49,211 bases of DNA, taken from positions 1-49,211 of the forward strand of contig DCHK01000019.1 in NCBI GenBank assembly GCA_002315615.1, in the 5' to 3' direction. Origin of the DNA: Bacteroidales bacterium UBA1754. Its GTDB lineage: Bacteria > Bacteroidota > Bacteroidia > Bacteroidales > Paludibacteraceae. The first letter of the stretch is position 1. The number at the start of each line of letters is the position of its first letter. The position numbers and the translations under genes are program-made. This document shows, piece by piece, positions 23,714-32,407 of the stretch. The notes under the pieces were generated by a model, which ran no database searches, was not told the DNA's origin, and was given only the letters and a program-made list of their open reading frames with translations.

Positions 23714-25969
23714 ATGCGTAAATTCCTTATTATACTATTTTCGGTTATTGTGGCAGTGCTTTTGCTTGTTACGTTTTTGGTGTCGCCCATTGCAAAAGTG
23801 TATATTGAAAAGAAAAGTCCCGAATGGATTGGTCGCCAAATAACGATGGATAAGTTGCGCGCCAATATTTGGTTAGGCAAGTTGCGTATTGTTGATTTTC
23901 ACGTTTCGGAATCGGATATGAAAACCGATTTTGTTACGTTCGATTCGCTTTATGTGGATGTGAATCTTTTTAAACTGCTGAAAAAAGAAGTCTGCTTGAA
24001 GCATATTTGGCTTACCGACTTGGATGTGAAAGTGGTGCAGAACGATTCTATATTCAATTTTTCGGACTTGCTCGAATTGGGGAAATCTGACGAGGCAGAA
24101 CAAGATACCACACCGAGCGGTTGGGCGGTTGCACTGTATGATATTCGTCTGCACGGCGGTGTCATTACTTATACCGATGTTAAACGGAATAGTAACTGGG
24201 AACTTGACAATTTGCGTATTTTTGTGCCAGGTGTTTATTTTAGCGGAAAAGCAACCGATGTAGGTCTTACGTTCGATTTGCCCGATGGCGGTCATATCAC
24301 CACAAAGTTAAACTACGAGATAGAAACCAATAAATATAATTTGAATTTAGATTTGGCAGGTGTAAATCTTGATGTGGCAATGCCTTATGTGCAAGATTAC
24401 TTGAATGTGAAATCGATTGGAGGTACGCTCACAAGCAACATTTCGGTAGAAGGTTCGTTAGACGATATTACTGCGATGAATATCAGCGGACAACTGCAAG
24501 TTGACACGCTTGATGTGAACGATGGTGAAAATTCTCAATTGATGCAACTCACGCAGTCGCAAGTGAAAATTGCACGAGTCAATCCGTTCGAAAATGTGTA
24601 CGATTTTGATGACATTACTATTGACGGACTTTGTGGAAATTACACTTTGTTTGCCGATGGTTCTACTACGATGAGCCGACTATTTAAGGCGACAGATTCT
24701 ACTCAAACGCAAACCGATACGATAAGTGAAAAAATGGTAGTTGCGGTGAATAACGATACTGTGCCAGAACAACCCATTTTTGTACGTGTGAAAAATACCA
24801 TTATACGAAATTCGTGCGCAACGTGGGTGGACAATACTTTATATTCGCCAATGGAATATTCGCTTACGAATATATCGGCTAACGCAAAGGAGTTTACACT
24901 CGACGGAACGAATGACATTACGTTTAGTGCCGATTTGCCGAACGGAGGTAAGGCAATGGCGCATTGGTGTGGCGGACTTGATTTTACGAAAACAAATCAA
25001 AAACTTACGTTGAGTGTAAAAAATGTGCTACTAAAACATTTTTCGCCATATTGCGAATACTATTGTGGCAGTAAAATTATAGGAGGAAGAATGGCGTACA
25101 GTACAGAAAATACGATACTAAACGGCAAACTGAAAGGTACAAACAAAATAGATATTTATAATTGCCAAATAGGAAAGAAAAACAAAAATCTGAATGCCGA
25201 ATATGGTAATATTCCGTTGAAAATGGGCGTTTCGTTGTTGAAAGATATCAATGGAAAAATTGCATTCAATGTGCCGGTGAGTGGAGACATAAATTCACCG
25301 AAATTCTCGTACGGAAAAATCGTTTGGCAAACTATTTCAAACTTAATGCTGAAAGCAACAGCATCACCGTTTGTGGCATTGGCTCGCACAATGGGCGCTG
25401 GCGACGACGGATTGGATGCTATACAAATTGATGCTTTGCAACCAGACTTCACGTCGGAGCAGTACGATAAGTTTGCAGAAATTGTAGATATTATCAATAC
25501 GACATCAGAATTTAAGTTCTTGTTGCAACAACAGTTTAATTTGAATACTACGATGAATACGGCAGCCGTATTCCAATTGAAACGAGATTATTATAAAAAT
25601 ATCGTCAATTCTGCTTCGCAAGAACGACTTTCGCTCACAGATATGGAGAAAATAAAAGCGATAAAAGACAAGGATGAGAATTTTTTGGAATATGTAAATT
25701 CTATTGGCGCAAGTGGAAACAATTTGCAAGAGCAAGCATTTAACTATTATGGTCGCGATTCTATACAAAGTATCGTGATGAAAATGGCTGAACATCGAAA
25801 CGAAATTTTGAAATATTACATAAAGCAAGAATTGAAAGTGCCCGAAGAAAATGTGCAAGTTGTGACAGTTGCTACCGAAGATTTGAGTGCATACGAAGGC
25901 AAAAGTCAGTACGGAGTTGAGATGGAAGAAATTGAGCAAGAAAGTGCTGAAACAAAAGAATTAGAATAA
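23714..25969 (+). CDS. AsmA-like / DUF748 envelope protein
   Basis: A 751-residue protein anchored by one N-terminal helix (residues 4-24) with the rest in the periplasm. The sequence after the anchor (ITMDKLRANIWLGKLRIVDF, then VTFDSLYVDVNLFKLLKKEV) matches the start of AsmA/DUF748 proteins, which are long beta-groove proteins thought to carry lipids to the outer membrane. The middle is beta-rich repeats; the last 150 residues are helical and end in an acidic tail. An AGGAG at 23697-23701 lies 12 nt before the ATG, a rarely clear ribosome site here. The specific lipid role is inferred from family. Confidence 0.75.
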   Translation: MRKFLIILFSVIVAVLLLVTFLVSPIAKVYIEKKSPEWIGRQITMDKLRANIWLGKLRIVDFHVSESDMKTDFVTFDSLYVDVNLFKLLKKEVCLKHIWLTDLDVKVVQNDSIFNFSDLLELGKSDEAEQDTTPSGWAVALYDIRLHGGVITYTDVKRNSNWELDNLRIFVPGVYFSGKATDVGLTFDLPDGGHITTKLNYEIETNKYNLNLDLAGVNLDVAMPYVQDYLNVKSIGGTLTSNISVEGSLDDITAMNISGQLQVDTLDVNDGENSQLMQLTQSQVKIARVNPFENVYDFDDITIDGLCGNYTLFADGSTTMSRLFKATDSTQTQTDTISEKMVVAVNNDTVPEQPIFVRVKNTIIRNSCATWVDNTLYSPMEYSLTNISANAKEFTLDGTNDITFSADLPNGGKAMAHWCGGLDFTKTNQKLTLSVKNVLLKHFSPYCEYYCGSKIIGGRMAYSTENTILNGKLKGTNKIDIYNCQIGKKNKNLNAEYGNIPLKMGVSLLKDINGKIAFNVPVSGDINSPKFSYGKIVWQTISNLMLKATASPFVALARTMGAGDDGLDAIQIDALQPDFTSEQYDKFAEIVDIINTTSEFKFLLQQQFNLNTTMNTAAVFQLKRDYYKNIVNSASQERLSLTDMEKIKAIKDKDENFLEYVNSIGASGNNLQEQAFNYYGRDSIQSIVMKMAEHRNEILKYYIKQELKVPEENVQVVTVATEDLSAYEGKSQYGVEMEEIEQESAETKELE

Positions 25970-25991
25970 CCTAAATTTAATTAAATACATA

Positions 25992-26681
25992 ATGAAAAAA
26001 CAAATTATTGGCGTCGCTCTTATGCTACTTACAATGTCGTTTGTGGCTTGTAGCGACGATGATTCCGAAGAAAAAAGTAAAAATGGTGTAGAAAACGGAT
26101 TTGAGTATGTCGATCTTGGATTGTCATCGGGCAATAAATGGGCAACGTGCAATGTAGGTGCAAAAAATCCACAAGACTCAGGCGATTATTTTGCCTGGGG
26201 CGAAATAGCACCAAAATCATACTATTCGTGGAGCACGTACAAATGGAGCGATGAGTATGGAAAAGAAATGACAAAATACAACAAACCAACAGACAACCAA
26301 TTTGAATTGGCTGATGATGCGGCTCGACAAATAATGGGTGGCAAATGGTTTACGCCAACTAAAGACGATTGGAATGAATTGATGGATAATTGCACTTGGA
26401 CTTGGACGGAAATTGGTGGTGTGAAAGGTTACGTTGTAAAATCAAATAGTAATCAAAACTCTATTTTTATACCGACTGCGGGACAAAAAATTGACGATAA
26501 ATTTTATTACGATAAGAATGATCCTTATGCGGATTATTGGTCTTCTTCTTTATTTACAAATGGAGTAGATAAAGATAAAGCATTTCATTTGTATTTTGGA
26601 ATAGGTATAGGTGTAAATTCGGTATATGTGTCAGATAAAGATCGCTGTTACGGTTTCCCAATTCGTGCCGTTTTCAGATAA
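25992..26681 (+). CDS. Lipoprotein with Fibrobacter-major-paralog-like domain
   Basis: A 229-residue lipoprotein with signal peptide and lipobox FVAC, lipidated at C20. CSDDDSEE after the cysteine is an acidic run like the Bacteroidetes surface-export signal. The mature domain (VDLGLSSGNKWATCNVGA, YFAWGE, GGKWFTPTKDDW, DYWSSS, GFPIRAVFR) matches the Fib_succ_major/DUF1566-type fold common in surface proteins of the group. Function is unknown; adhesion or glycan binding is often guessed. It starts 22 nt after the AsmA-like gene and ends at a terminator. Confidence 0.85.
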   Translation: MKKQIIGVALMLLTMSFVACSDDDSEEKSKNGVENGFEYVDLGLSSGNKWATCNVGAKNPQDSGDYFAWGEIAPKSYYSWSTYKWSDEYGKEMTKYNKPTDNQFELADDAARQIMGGKWFTPTKDDWNELMDNCTWTWTEIGGVKGYVVKSNSNQNSIFIPTAGQKIDDKFYYDKNDPYADYWSSSLFTNGVDKDKAFHLYFGIGIGVNSVYVSDKDRCYGFPIRAVFR

Positions 26682-26701
26682 TAATTGAGTAAAATATTGT
26701 G

Positions 26702-26737
26702 AAGTGAGTTGGTCGAAAGGTGGTCAACTCACTTTTT
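26702..26737 (+). terminator. Rho-independent terminator
   Basis: AAGTGAGTTG pairs with CAACTCACTT around a 14-nt loop and is followed by TTTTTT. It closes the rsmA-corA-AsmA-lipoprotein run. Confidence 0.85.
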
Positions 26738-26772
26738 TGTTAGATAAAATGCAACAATCAAACTTTTTATGT

Positions 26773-26780
26773 TACATTTG
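26773..26780 (+). promoter_or_regulatory. -7 box TACATTTG for the DUF349 gene
   Basis: A perfect TAnnTTTG 24 nt before the ATG at 26805, directly after the terminator of the previous unit. No -33 TTTG is seen. Confidence 0.45.
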
Positions 26781-26804
26781 TAAGAATAATAAAATCATAC
26801 AGAA

Positions 26805-28535
26805 ATGGATGAATTAAATAAAGAAAACGAATTGCCAGTAGCAGAAACGACTGCAAATGGTTTTGGCAATTTTTCGCGCGAAGAAATTGTTGCACGACTA
26901 AAAGAAATGCTTGCGTCGAACAATGTAGAACGCACTGCAGTAGATGCGTTAAAATCGGTATTCTATAAAAAGCAAAATGCGGAAAATCAAGAATCTGACG
27001 ATGAAAATCAAGAACACGAACTTGATGCGGTAGAAGTAGAATTGAAAGAAATTCTTGCACAGATAAAGGAAAAACGTCAGCAAATTCTGCAATCTCAACA
27101 AAAAGAGGAAAATGATAATCAAGCAAAAAAAATGCAGATTATCAATAAATTGAAAGAATATGTTCAACAGATAAATTCTTCTGAAAATGTCAGTGCGCTC
27201 GTGATGGAGGTGCGCGCATTGCAACAAGAATGGAAATCTGTTGGAAACATAAATGCCGCAAAAAAAGCGGAATTAAATCACAATTATCAAAAATTGTTGG
27301 ATGAATTTTATGACTTTATTAAGATTAACAACGATTTGCGTGATTACGACTTTAAGAAAAACCTTGAAATAAAAACGGCGATTTGCGAAAAGGCTGAAGC
27401 GTTGGCACAAGATGCCGACGTGGTTTCTGCACTAAAAGTGTTACAAATTTTGCATAAAGAATGGAGCGAAACAGGTCCTGTTCAACGTGAATTGCGTGAA
27501 GATTTGTGGAATCGTTTCAAAACTGCAACTTCGCAAATAAACAAGAATCACCAACAATATTTCGAAAACAAAAAAGAGGAAGAAAAAGGTAATCTTGAGG
27601 CAAAAATTAAGTTGTGCGAAGAGATTGAAAAAATCGATTGTAGCAACTTGAAATCTTTTAAAGATTGGGAAGAAAAAACTAAAATCGTAGTGGATTTGCA
27701 AGAGCAATGGAAAAAGATTGGTTTCGTTCCGAAGAAAATGAAAATTTTTGAAAGATTTTGCGAGGCTTGCAACGATTTTTTCCGTTTGAAAAACGAGTAC
27801 ATCAAGCAGATGAAATCCGATTTGAACGAAAACTTGTCTAAAAAGATTGCACTTTGCGAAAAGGCTGAAGCATTGAAAGATAGTACCGATTGGAAACCAA
27901 CTGCCGACCGCTTGATAAAATTGCAGAAAGAATGGAAAACTATTGGTGCTGTTGGTCGCAAACAGTCTGATGCCATTTGGAAACGTTTCACAGATGCGTG
28001 CGATTATTTCTTCGAACAAAAAAATAAACAAGCATCGGAAGAACAACAAGCAGAAAAACAAAATTTAGAAAAGAAACAAGACCTTATTGAGCGTTTGAAA
28101 GCACTGAAAGATGCTGACGCAAAACAAATGCTTGACGACTTGAAAAAATTGATGGCAGAGTGGACGGAAATCGGTCACGTGCCAGTGGATAAAAAAGATA
28201 AAATCTACGATTCGTACCATACTGCGTTGCGCGAAAAATTCGCTTCGCTGAAGACTGATGCTGAGCAACAATTACAAGCCTTTCGCGTGTATGTAGAAAG
28301 TCTTAACAACGTGGCTGAAATTGAAAAAGTTTATCGTCGTTTGCAAAAAGATTTCGAGCGTTTGAAGTCGGAAATCATTGGTTATGAAAACAATATGTCG
28401 TTTTTCTCGTTCGACTCTAAAAAGGCAAGTTCTTTGAAAAAAGATTTGGAGAAGAATGTGGAACGATTGAAAAACGAAAGAGATTTTGTGGCTAAAAAAC
28501 TTCAAATCTTGAAAGATAAAATTAAGCAAAACTAA
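26805..28535 (+). CDS. DUF349 repeat protein
   Basis: A 576-residue, highly charged, largely helical protein without signal peptide. At least four DUF349 repeats are visible from about residue 140 to 500; each has a W.. (V/I)G.V element such as EWKSVGNIN, EWSETGPVQ, QWKKIGFVP, EWKTIGAVG and EWTEIGHVP, then a helix ending in F. The N-terminal 130 residues and C-terminal 60 look like coiled coil. DUF349 proteins are widespread in Bacteroidetes and their role is not settled. The rluB-like gene follows after 40 nt. Confidence 0.88.
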   Translation: MDELNKENELPVAETTANGFGNFSREEIVARLKEMLASNNVERTAVDALKSVFYKKQNAENQESDDENQEHELDAVEVELKEILAQIKEKRQQILQSQQKEENDNQAKKMQIINKLKEYVQQINSSENVSALVMEVRALQQEWKSVGNINAAKKAELNHNYQKLLDEFYDFIKINNDLRDYDFKKNLEIKTAICEKAEALAQDADVVSALKVLQILHKEWSETGPVQRELREDLWNRFKTATSQINKNHQQYFENKKEEEKGNLEAKIKLCEEIEKIDCSNLKSFKDWEEKTKIVVDLQEQWKKIGFVPKKMKIFERFCEACNDFFRLKNEYIKQMKSDLNENLSKKIALCEKAEALKDSTDWKPTADRLIKLQKEWKTIGAVGRKQSDAIWKRFTDACDYFFEQKNKQASEEQQAEKQNLEKKQDLIERLKALKDADAKQMLDDLKKLMAEWTEIGHVPVDKKDKIYDSYHTALREKFASLKTDAEQQLQAFRVYVESLNNVAEIEKVYRRLQKDFERLKSEIIGYENNMSFFSFDSKKASSLKKDLEKNVERLKNERDFVAKKLQILKDKIKQN

Positions 28536-28575
28536 CACGAAACGGTGTGATACCGTCTCATAAATCATTATAAAA

Positions 28576-29727
28576 GTGTACAATAACAGAAAACCGTGGA
28601 ACAAAGGAAACTCGCCACGAAAAGAAAATTCAGAAAATTCAGAAAGAAGAACTTCGTCAAGGCCATTTGATAAAAAATCGTATCGTTCTTTCGACAGAAA
28701 AGAGAGAACCGACGACGATGGACAAGAAAAACGTGGCAGAAGAGAAAGAACTTTTTCGCCGAGAGCAAAAGAAGATTCCTTTTCTTCATCTCCACGAAGA
28801 TTTGATAAATCGAGAACGAGAGACGAAAACTCACCACGGCAGAAATCGAGATACGGAGAATCATCATCAAACGAGCGAAAATTTTCGCCAAGAGGAAAAG
28901 ACAACTTTTACGATAAAAAAGTATCTCGTAAGTCGTTTTCTGATGGATATGACCCCAATGACAAGTACAGCAAAAAGAAACGCGACGAGTTCAGAAAAAA
29001 CGAAGTTTGTACCGAAATGCGTTTGAATCGCTTTTTGGCGAATGCTGGCATTTGTTCGCGTCGCGAGGCCGACGATTTTATTCAGGCTGGAGTGGTGTCG
29101 GTCAATGGAAAAATTGTTTCGGAACTTGGTACGAAGGTTCAAATGACCGATGTTGTGAAATTTCACGATCAAACTATAAAGGTGGAGAACAAGGTTTATA
29201 TCTTGCTCAATAAACCGAAAGATTGCGTAACTACTGCCGACGATCCGCAAGGTCGAATGTCTGTTCTTGACTTGGTAAAAGATGCTTGTACGCAAAGAAT
29301 TTATCCCGTAGGTCGATTAGATAAGAATACGACGGGTGTGCTTTTGCTTACGAACGACGGTGAACTAACATCGAAACTTACGCACCCAAAATACGACAAG
29401 AAAAAGATATATCACGCATTTCTCGATAAACCACTTGCCGAGGAAGATTTACAAAAAATTCTTTCGGGAATTGAACTTGAAGATGGCGAAATTCACGCCG
29501 ATGCTGCCGAGTATGTGAGCGAAGACGATGCTCGCCAAGTAGGTATTGAAATACATTCTGGCAGAAATCGTATTGTGCGCCGAATTTTTGAGCATTTAGG
29601 TTATGATGTTCAAAAACTTGATAGAGTGTATTTTGCGGGACTGACGAAGAAAAACCTTCAGCGTGGTCATTATCGTTTCTTAACCAAAAAAGAAATACAA
29701 ATGCTCCAGATGGGTGCTTACGAATAG
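28576..29727 (+). CDS. RluB/RsuA-family pseudouridine synthase with disordered N-terminal extension
   Basis: A 383-residue protein starting at GTG. Residues 1-147 are low-complexity, very rich in R, K, S, E and D and surely disordered. Residues 148-205 form an S4 RNA-binding domain (MRLNRFLANAGICSRREAD). The catalytic domain carries the RLD motif GRLDKNTTG with nucleophile D249. Members convert uridine to pseudouridine in 23S rRNA (U2605 in E. coli RluB) or 16S rRNA. The exact target is not readable. A shorter form from ATG 29017 would still keep S4 and catalytic domains, so the start is less certain. The tail extension is common in this phylum. Confidence 0.88.
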   Translation: MYNNRKPWNKGNSPRKENSENSERRTSSRPFDKKSYRSFDRKERTDDDGQEKRGRRERTFSPRAKEDSFSSSPRRFDKSRTRDENSPRQKSRYGESSSNERKFSPRGKDNFYDKKVSRKSFSDGYDPNDKYSKKKRDEFRKNEVCTEMRLNRFLANAGICSRREADDFIQAGVVSVNGKIVSELGTKVQMTDVVKFHDQTIKVENKVYILLNKPKDCVTTADDPQGRMSVLDLVKDACTQRIYPVGRLDKNTTGVLLLTNDGELTSKLTHPKYDKKKIYHAFLDKPLAEEDLQKILSGIELEDGEIHADAAEYVSEDDARQVGIEIHSGRNRIVRRIFEHLGYDVQKLDRVYFAGLTKKNLQRGHYRFLTKKEIQMLQMGAYE

Positions 29728-29734
29728 TTTGCAC

Positions 29735-30652
29735 TTATATCTCGAAGTCTTTTCCGTCGATAGCAAGAAGTGTGTTCGGAAAAATTGCTTTTGCTTCGTT
29801 TAGTAACGATTCGTATTCGTCGTAACGTGCGGAGTAGTGTCCGATGATAAGTTGTTTTACTTGTGCGAGTTTCGCAATGGTGGCAGCGTGTTCGGTAGTA
29901 GAGTGGCAGGTGAGTCGTGCTCTTGGTTCGTCTGCTTTCATAAACGTTGCTTCGTGATACAAACAATCAACGCCTTCTATTATTGGAATAATTTTCTCCG
30001 AATATGCTGTATCAGAGCAGTAGGCATAACTTTTAATTGGGTCGGCAGGAGTCGTAAGTCTGTTGTTTGCAACTATTTCTCCGTCTGGTGTAATGTAGTC
30101 GGCACCATTTTTAATTTTTGCGAGTTCTGCAATTGGAATTTTATAAAAATCAATCATATCTTTTATAAGGTGTGGTTGATTTTCTTTTTCCTTAAAAAGA
30201 AATCCGCAACACGGAACGCGATGTTTCAGTGGAATGGTGTAAACTTCCATTGTGCGGTCTTCGTATATCAGTTCGTGTTTATATGGGTTGATGGGGCAAA
30301 AACGAATTTCATACGTCATTCCTTGGCAACAAAATTTTATCATTTCATTCAGTAGTTTCTCTATTTCGGGCATTGCGTGTATGCAAAGTTCTGCTGTTCG
30401 TCCAAGCATTCCAAGTGTAGAAATAAGTCCAATCAGTCCGAAAAAATGGTCGCCGTGCAAGTGAGAAATGAAAATATGGTTCATTCGATTTATGTGCATA
30501 TTTTGTCGGCGCAACTGAAATTGTGTGCCCTCGCCACAGTCAATCATATATTGTTTTCCTCTTTGTGTGAGAATCTGAGATGTTTGGTTGCTTTGTTTTG
30601 TTGGTCGTGCCGAACCACATCCAATGATATGTAACTGAAGTTTCTCGCTCAT
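29735..30652 (-). CDS. rnz: Ribonuclease Z
   Basis: A 305-residue tRNase Z (ElaC-type) MBL-fold endonuclease that removes 3' trailers from tRNA precursors. It has GCGSARPT at the N-terminus, the zinc motif HLHGDH (residues 64-69), and later metal ligands in YCSDTAY and CHSTTEHAA. Length is the bacterial short form. Its start is 7 nt past the kinase gene stop, and its stop is 7 nt from the converging pseudouridine synthase. Confidence 0.94.
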   Translation of the reverse strand: MSEKLQLHIIGCGSARPTKQSNQTSQILTQRGKQYMIDCGEGTQFQLRRQNMHINRMNHIFISHLHGDHFFGLIGLISTLGMLGRTAELCIHAMPEIEKLLNEMIKFCCQGMTYEIRFCPINPYKHELIYEDRTMEVYTIPLKHRVPCCGFLFKEKENQPHLIKDMIDFYKIPIAELAKIKNGADYITPDGEIVANNRLTTPADPIKSYAYCSDTAYSEKIIPIIEGVDCLYHEATFMKADEPRARLTCHSTTEHAATIAKLAQVKQLIIGHYSARYDEYESLLNEAKAIFPNTLLAIDGKDFEI

Positions 30653-30659
30653 AATTGTT

Positions 30660-31397
30660 TTATTTCTGGTGTTTGTGCCATCTCATCGACAAAATATTTT
30701 TTATGCAAATGTTCTCGTCAAAATGGCGTGCTTTTGCATAGACTTTGGCGAGTAACGTCAGACTTTCGCTGTCAAAATTAAGTCGTTCAAAGTTTTGGCA
30801 ACCAATTTGTAAATCAATTTTGCAAAAACGCATTCTGTTTAAGTCAACCAATTCTAATCGTGTCTTGTCGTCAATTCTATCAAAAAGAATATTCTCAGCA
30901 GAATAATCGAGGTGAAGTATGCCTAAATCGTGTAATTTTGCTGTAAATAAAGCCAAATCGGCAAGTATTTGCTCTCGTTCAGGGAAATCGTTTTGCACTA
31001 CTAAATCGTTTATTGTGTAGCGACATTTTGATAATTGACTAACGTAATAACTTGTGCCGAACAAAAGTCCGTTTTGTATTTCGTAATATCCTACGGGTTG
31101 AGGTGTGCAAATGCCGAGTGATTTTAATTTTTGTGCGTATTCAAAAGAGCGTTGTGCTTTCGATTTTCTTATTGTTCCATACACAATTTTATTGAGTAAA
31201 TGTGGAATTTGAAAAGATTTTACAACCAAATTTTCTCCTTGAAATTGTGTGGTTTTTAAGATGTTTCTTCTTGCGTAAATGGTGTGTTTGAAAAATGGGA
31301 ATTTCGTTGGCAATTGTTTGATGAAGTTTTCAAAATGTTTGAACGACTCGTCTGTTACAATTGTTTCTTTTTGGAATATGTTTCGTAGATTTCCCAT
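30660..31397 (-). CDS. WaaP/KdkA-like lipopolysaccharide kinase
   Basis: A 245-residue kinase of the InaA/KdkA/WaaP branch of the protein-kinase-like fold. Likely catalytic elements are K60 (VVK), a helix-C glutamate in SFEYA, the loop HLDYSAENILF with D164 and N169, and the metal-binding DLN at 185-187. WaaP and KdkA phosphorylate heptose or Kdo in the LPS inner core; the acceptor here is inferred. It is soluble and likely works at the inner membrane face. It is the first gene of a two-gene unit with rnz. Confidence 0.8.
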   Translation of the reverse strand: MGNLRNIFQKETIVTDESFKHFENFIKQLPTKFPFFKHTIYARRNILKTTQFQGENLVVKSFQIPHLLNKIVYGTIRKSKAQRSFEYAQKLKSLGICTPQPVGYYEIQNGLLFGTSYYVSQLSKCRYTINDLVVQNDFPEREQILADLALFTAKLHDLGILHLDYSAENILFDRIDDKTRLELVDLNRMRFCKIDLQIGCQNFERLNFDSESLTLLAKVYAKARHFDENICIKNILSMRWHKHQK

Positions 31398-31418
31398 TTA
31401 TAAATGAATTGACTTATA

Positions 31419-31426
31419 CAAAGATA
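31419..31426 (-). promoter_or_regulatory. -7 box TATCTTTG for the kinase-rnz unit
   Basis: A perfect TAnnTTTG on the minus strand 22 nt before the kinase ATG. It lies just beyond the ATP synthase operon terminator. Confidence 0.5.
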
Positions 31427-31452
31427 ATGAAAGTGTTTGTATATTTCGACAT

Positions 31453-31493
31453 AAAAAGTGGGAAGTGCAAATTGTTTCCAATTCACACTTCCC
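31453..31493 (-). terminator. Terminator of the ATP synthase operon
   Basis: On the minus strand GGGAAGTG..AATTG pairs with CAATT..CACTTCCC (one internal mismatch) around loop GAAA, followed by a T run. It is 33 nt past the atpG stop. Confidence 0.85.
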
Positions 31494-31525
31494 TAAAAAA
31501 ACAGATATGAGAAAATTAAGTTTTT

Positions 31526-32401
31526 TTATTTTATCGCTTCTGCACCACCAATAATAGTGATGATTTCTGTTGTAATTGCCGCCTGACGAAGTTTGTTGTA
31601 GTTCAATGTCAATTCTTGTGTAAGCGACTCTGCATTTTCTGTGGCAATTTGCATAGCAGTAGTTCTTGCTCCGTGTTCTGCTACAAGTGAGTCTTGCAAT
31701 GTCGAGTAAAATTTCAATCTAACAACTTTTGGTATCAATTCGTTTACAAGTTCACTTTTGCCAGGTTCAACAATGTAGTCGATATTTGTCTTTTTGCAAT
31801 TGTCATTTTTTTGTGCTACAAAAGGCAACAATGTGTCTTTTGTAGGAATTTGCACGCCTGCATTTTTAAAATGGTTGTAAAGTACAACAACTTCATCAAT
31901 TTTCTTGCTTGTAAAATCAGCCATCAGTTTGTTGACGAACACTACGATTGATTGATAGTCGAGTTTGTCTGTCAGTTCAATATTTGGGTCAATCAGTTTC
32001 AAATCTAATTTGCTAATGGCGATTTCTATTTTTTTGCCGATGGCGTAAATGTCAATATTTTCAGCACCTAACTTTTCGGCATACTCTTTGTATGTGTTTT
32101 TGAAAAGTTTAATGACATTGCTATTGAAAGCGCCACACAGACTGCTATTCGACGATATGGCAATGATGGCAACTCGTTTCACTTCGCGTTTTTCAGAAAT
32201 TGGCGAAAGACTGCCACCTTCTGCCGACGAAACGAAATTATACAAAATTTCAGTCAGTTTTTGTTGGTATTGCAGTCCACTTTCAATCGCATTTTGCGCT
32301 TTTTTCAGTTTGGCTGCCGACACCATTTTCATTGCGCTTGTAATTTTTCGCGTTGAAGAAACTGATGCAATCCTATTTCGTATTTCTTTTAATGAAGCCA
32401 T
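31526..32401 (-). CDS. atpG: F1 ATP synthase gamma subunit
   Basis: A 291-residue central stalk subunit that rotates inside the alpha3beta3 ring. The N-terminal MASLKEIRNRIASVSSTRKITSAMKMVSAAKL and the C-terminal RTTAMQIATENA...NKLRQAAITTEI helices are unmistakable gamma signatures. It is the last gene of the operon, 6 nt after atpA. Confidence 0.97.
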   Translation of the reverse strand: MASLKEIRNRIASVSSTRKITSAMKMVSAAKLKKAQNAIESGLQYQQKLTEILYNFVSSAEGGSLSPISEKREVKRVAIIAISSNSSLCGAFNSNVIKLFKNTYKEYAEKLGAENIDIYAIGKKIEIAISKLDLKLIDPNIELTDKLDYQSIVVFVNKLMADFTSKKIDEVVVLYNHFKNAGVQIPTKDTLLPFVAQKNDNCKKTNIDYIVEPGKSELVNELIPKVVRLKFYSTLQDSLVAEHGARTTAMQIATENAESLTQELTLNYNKLRQAAITTEIITIIGGAEAIK

Positions 32402-32407
32402 ATTCTA

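Noticed and set aside
28667..29026. Alternative-frame gene inside the RluB N-terminus
   Set aside because: It arises from low-complexity coding sequence in the +1 frame and has no recognisable domain or start signal.
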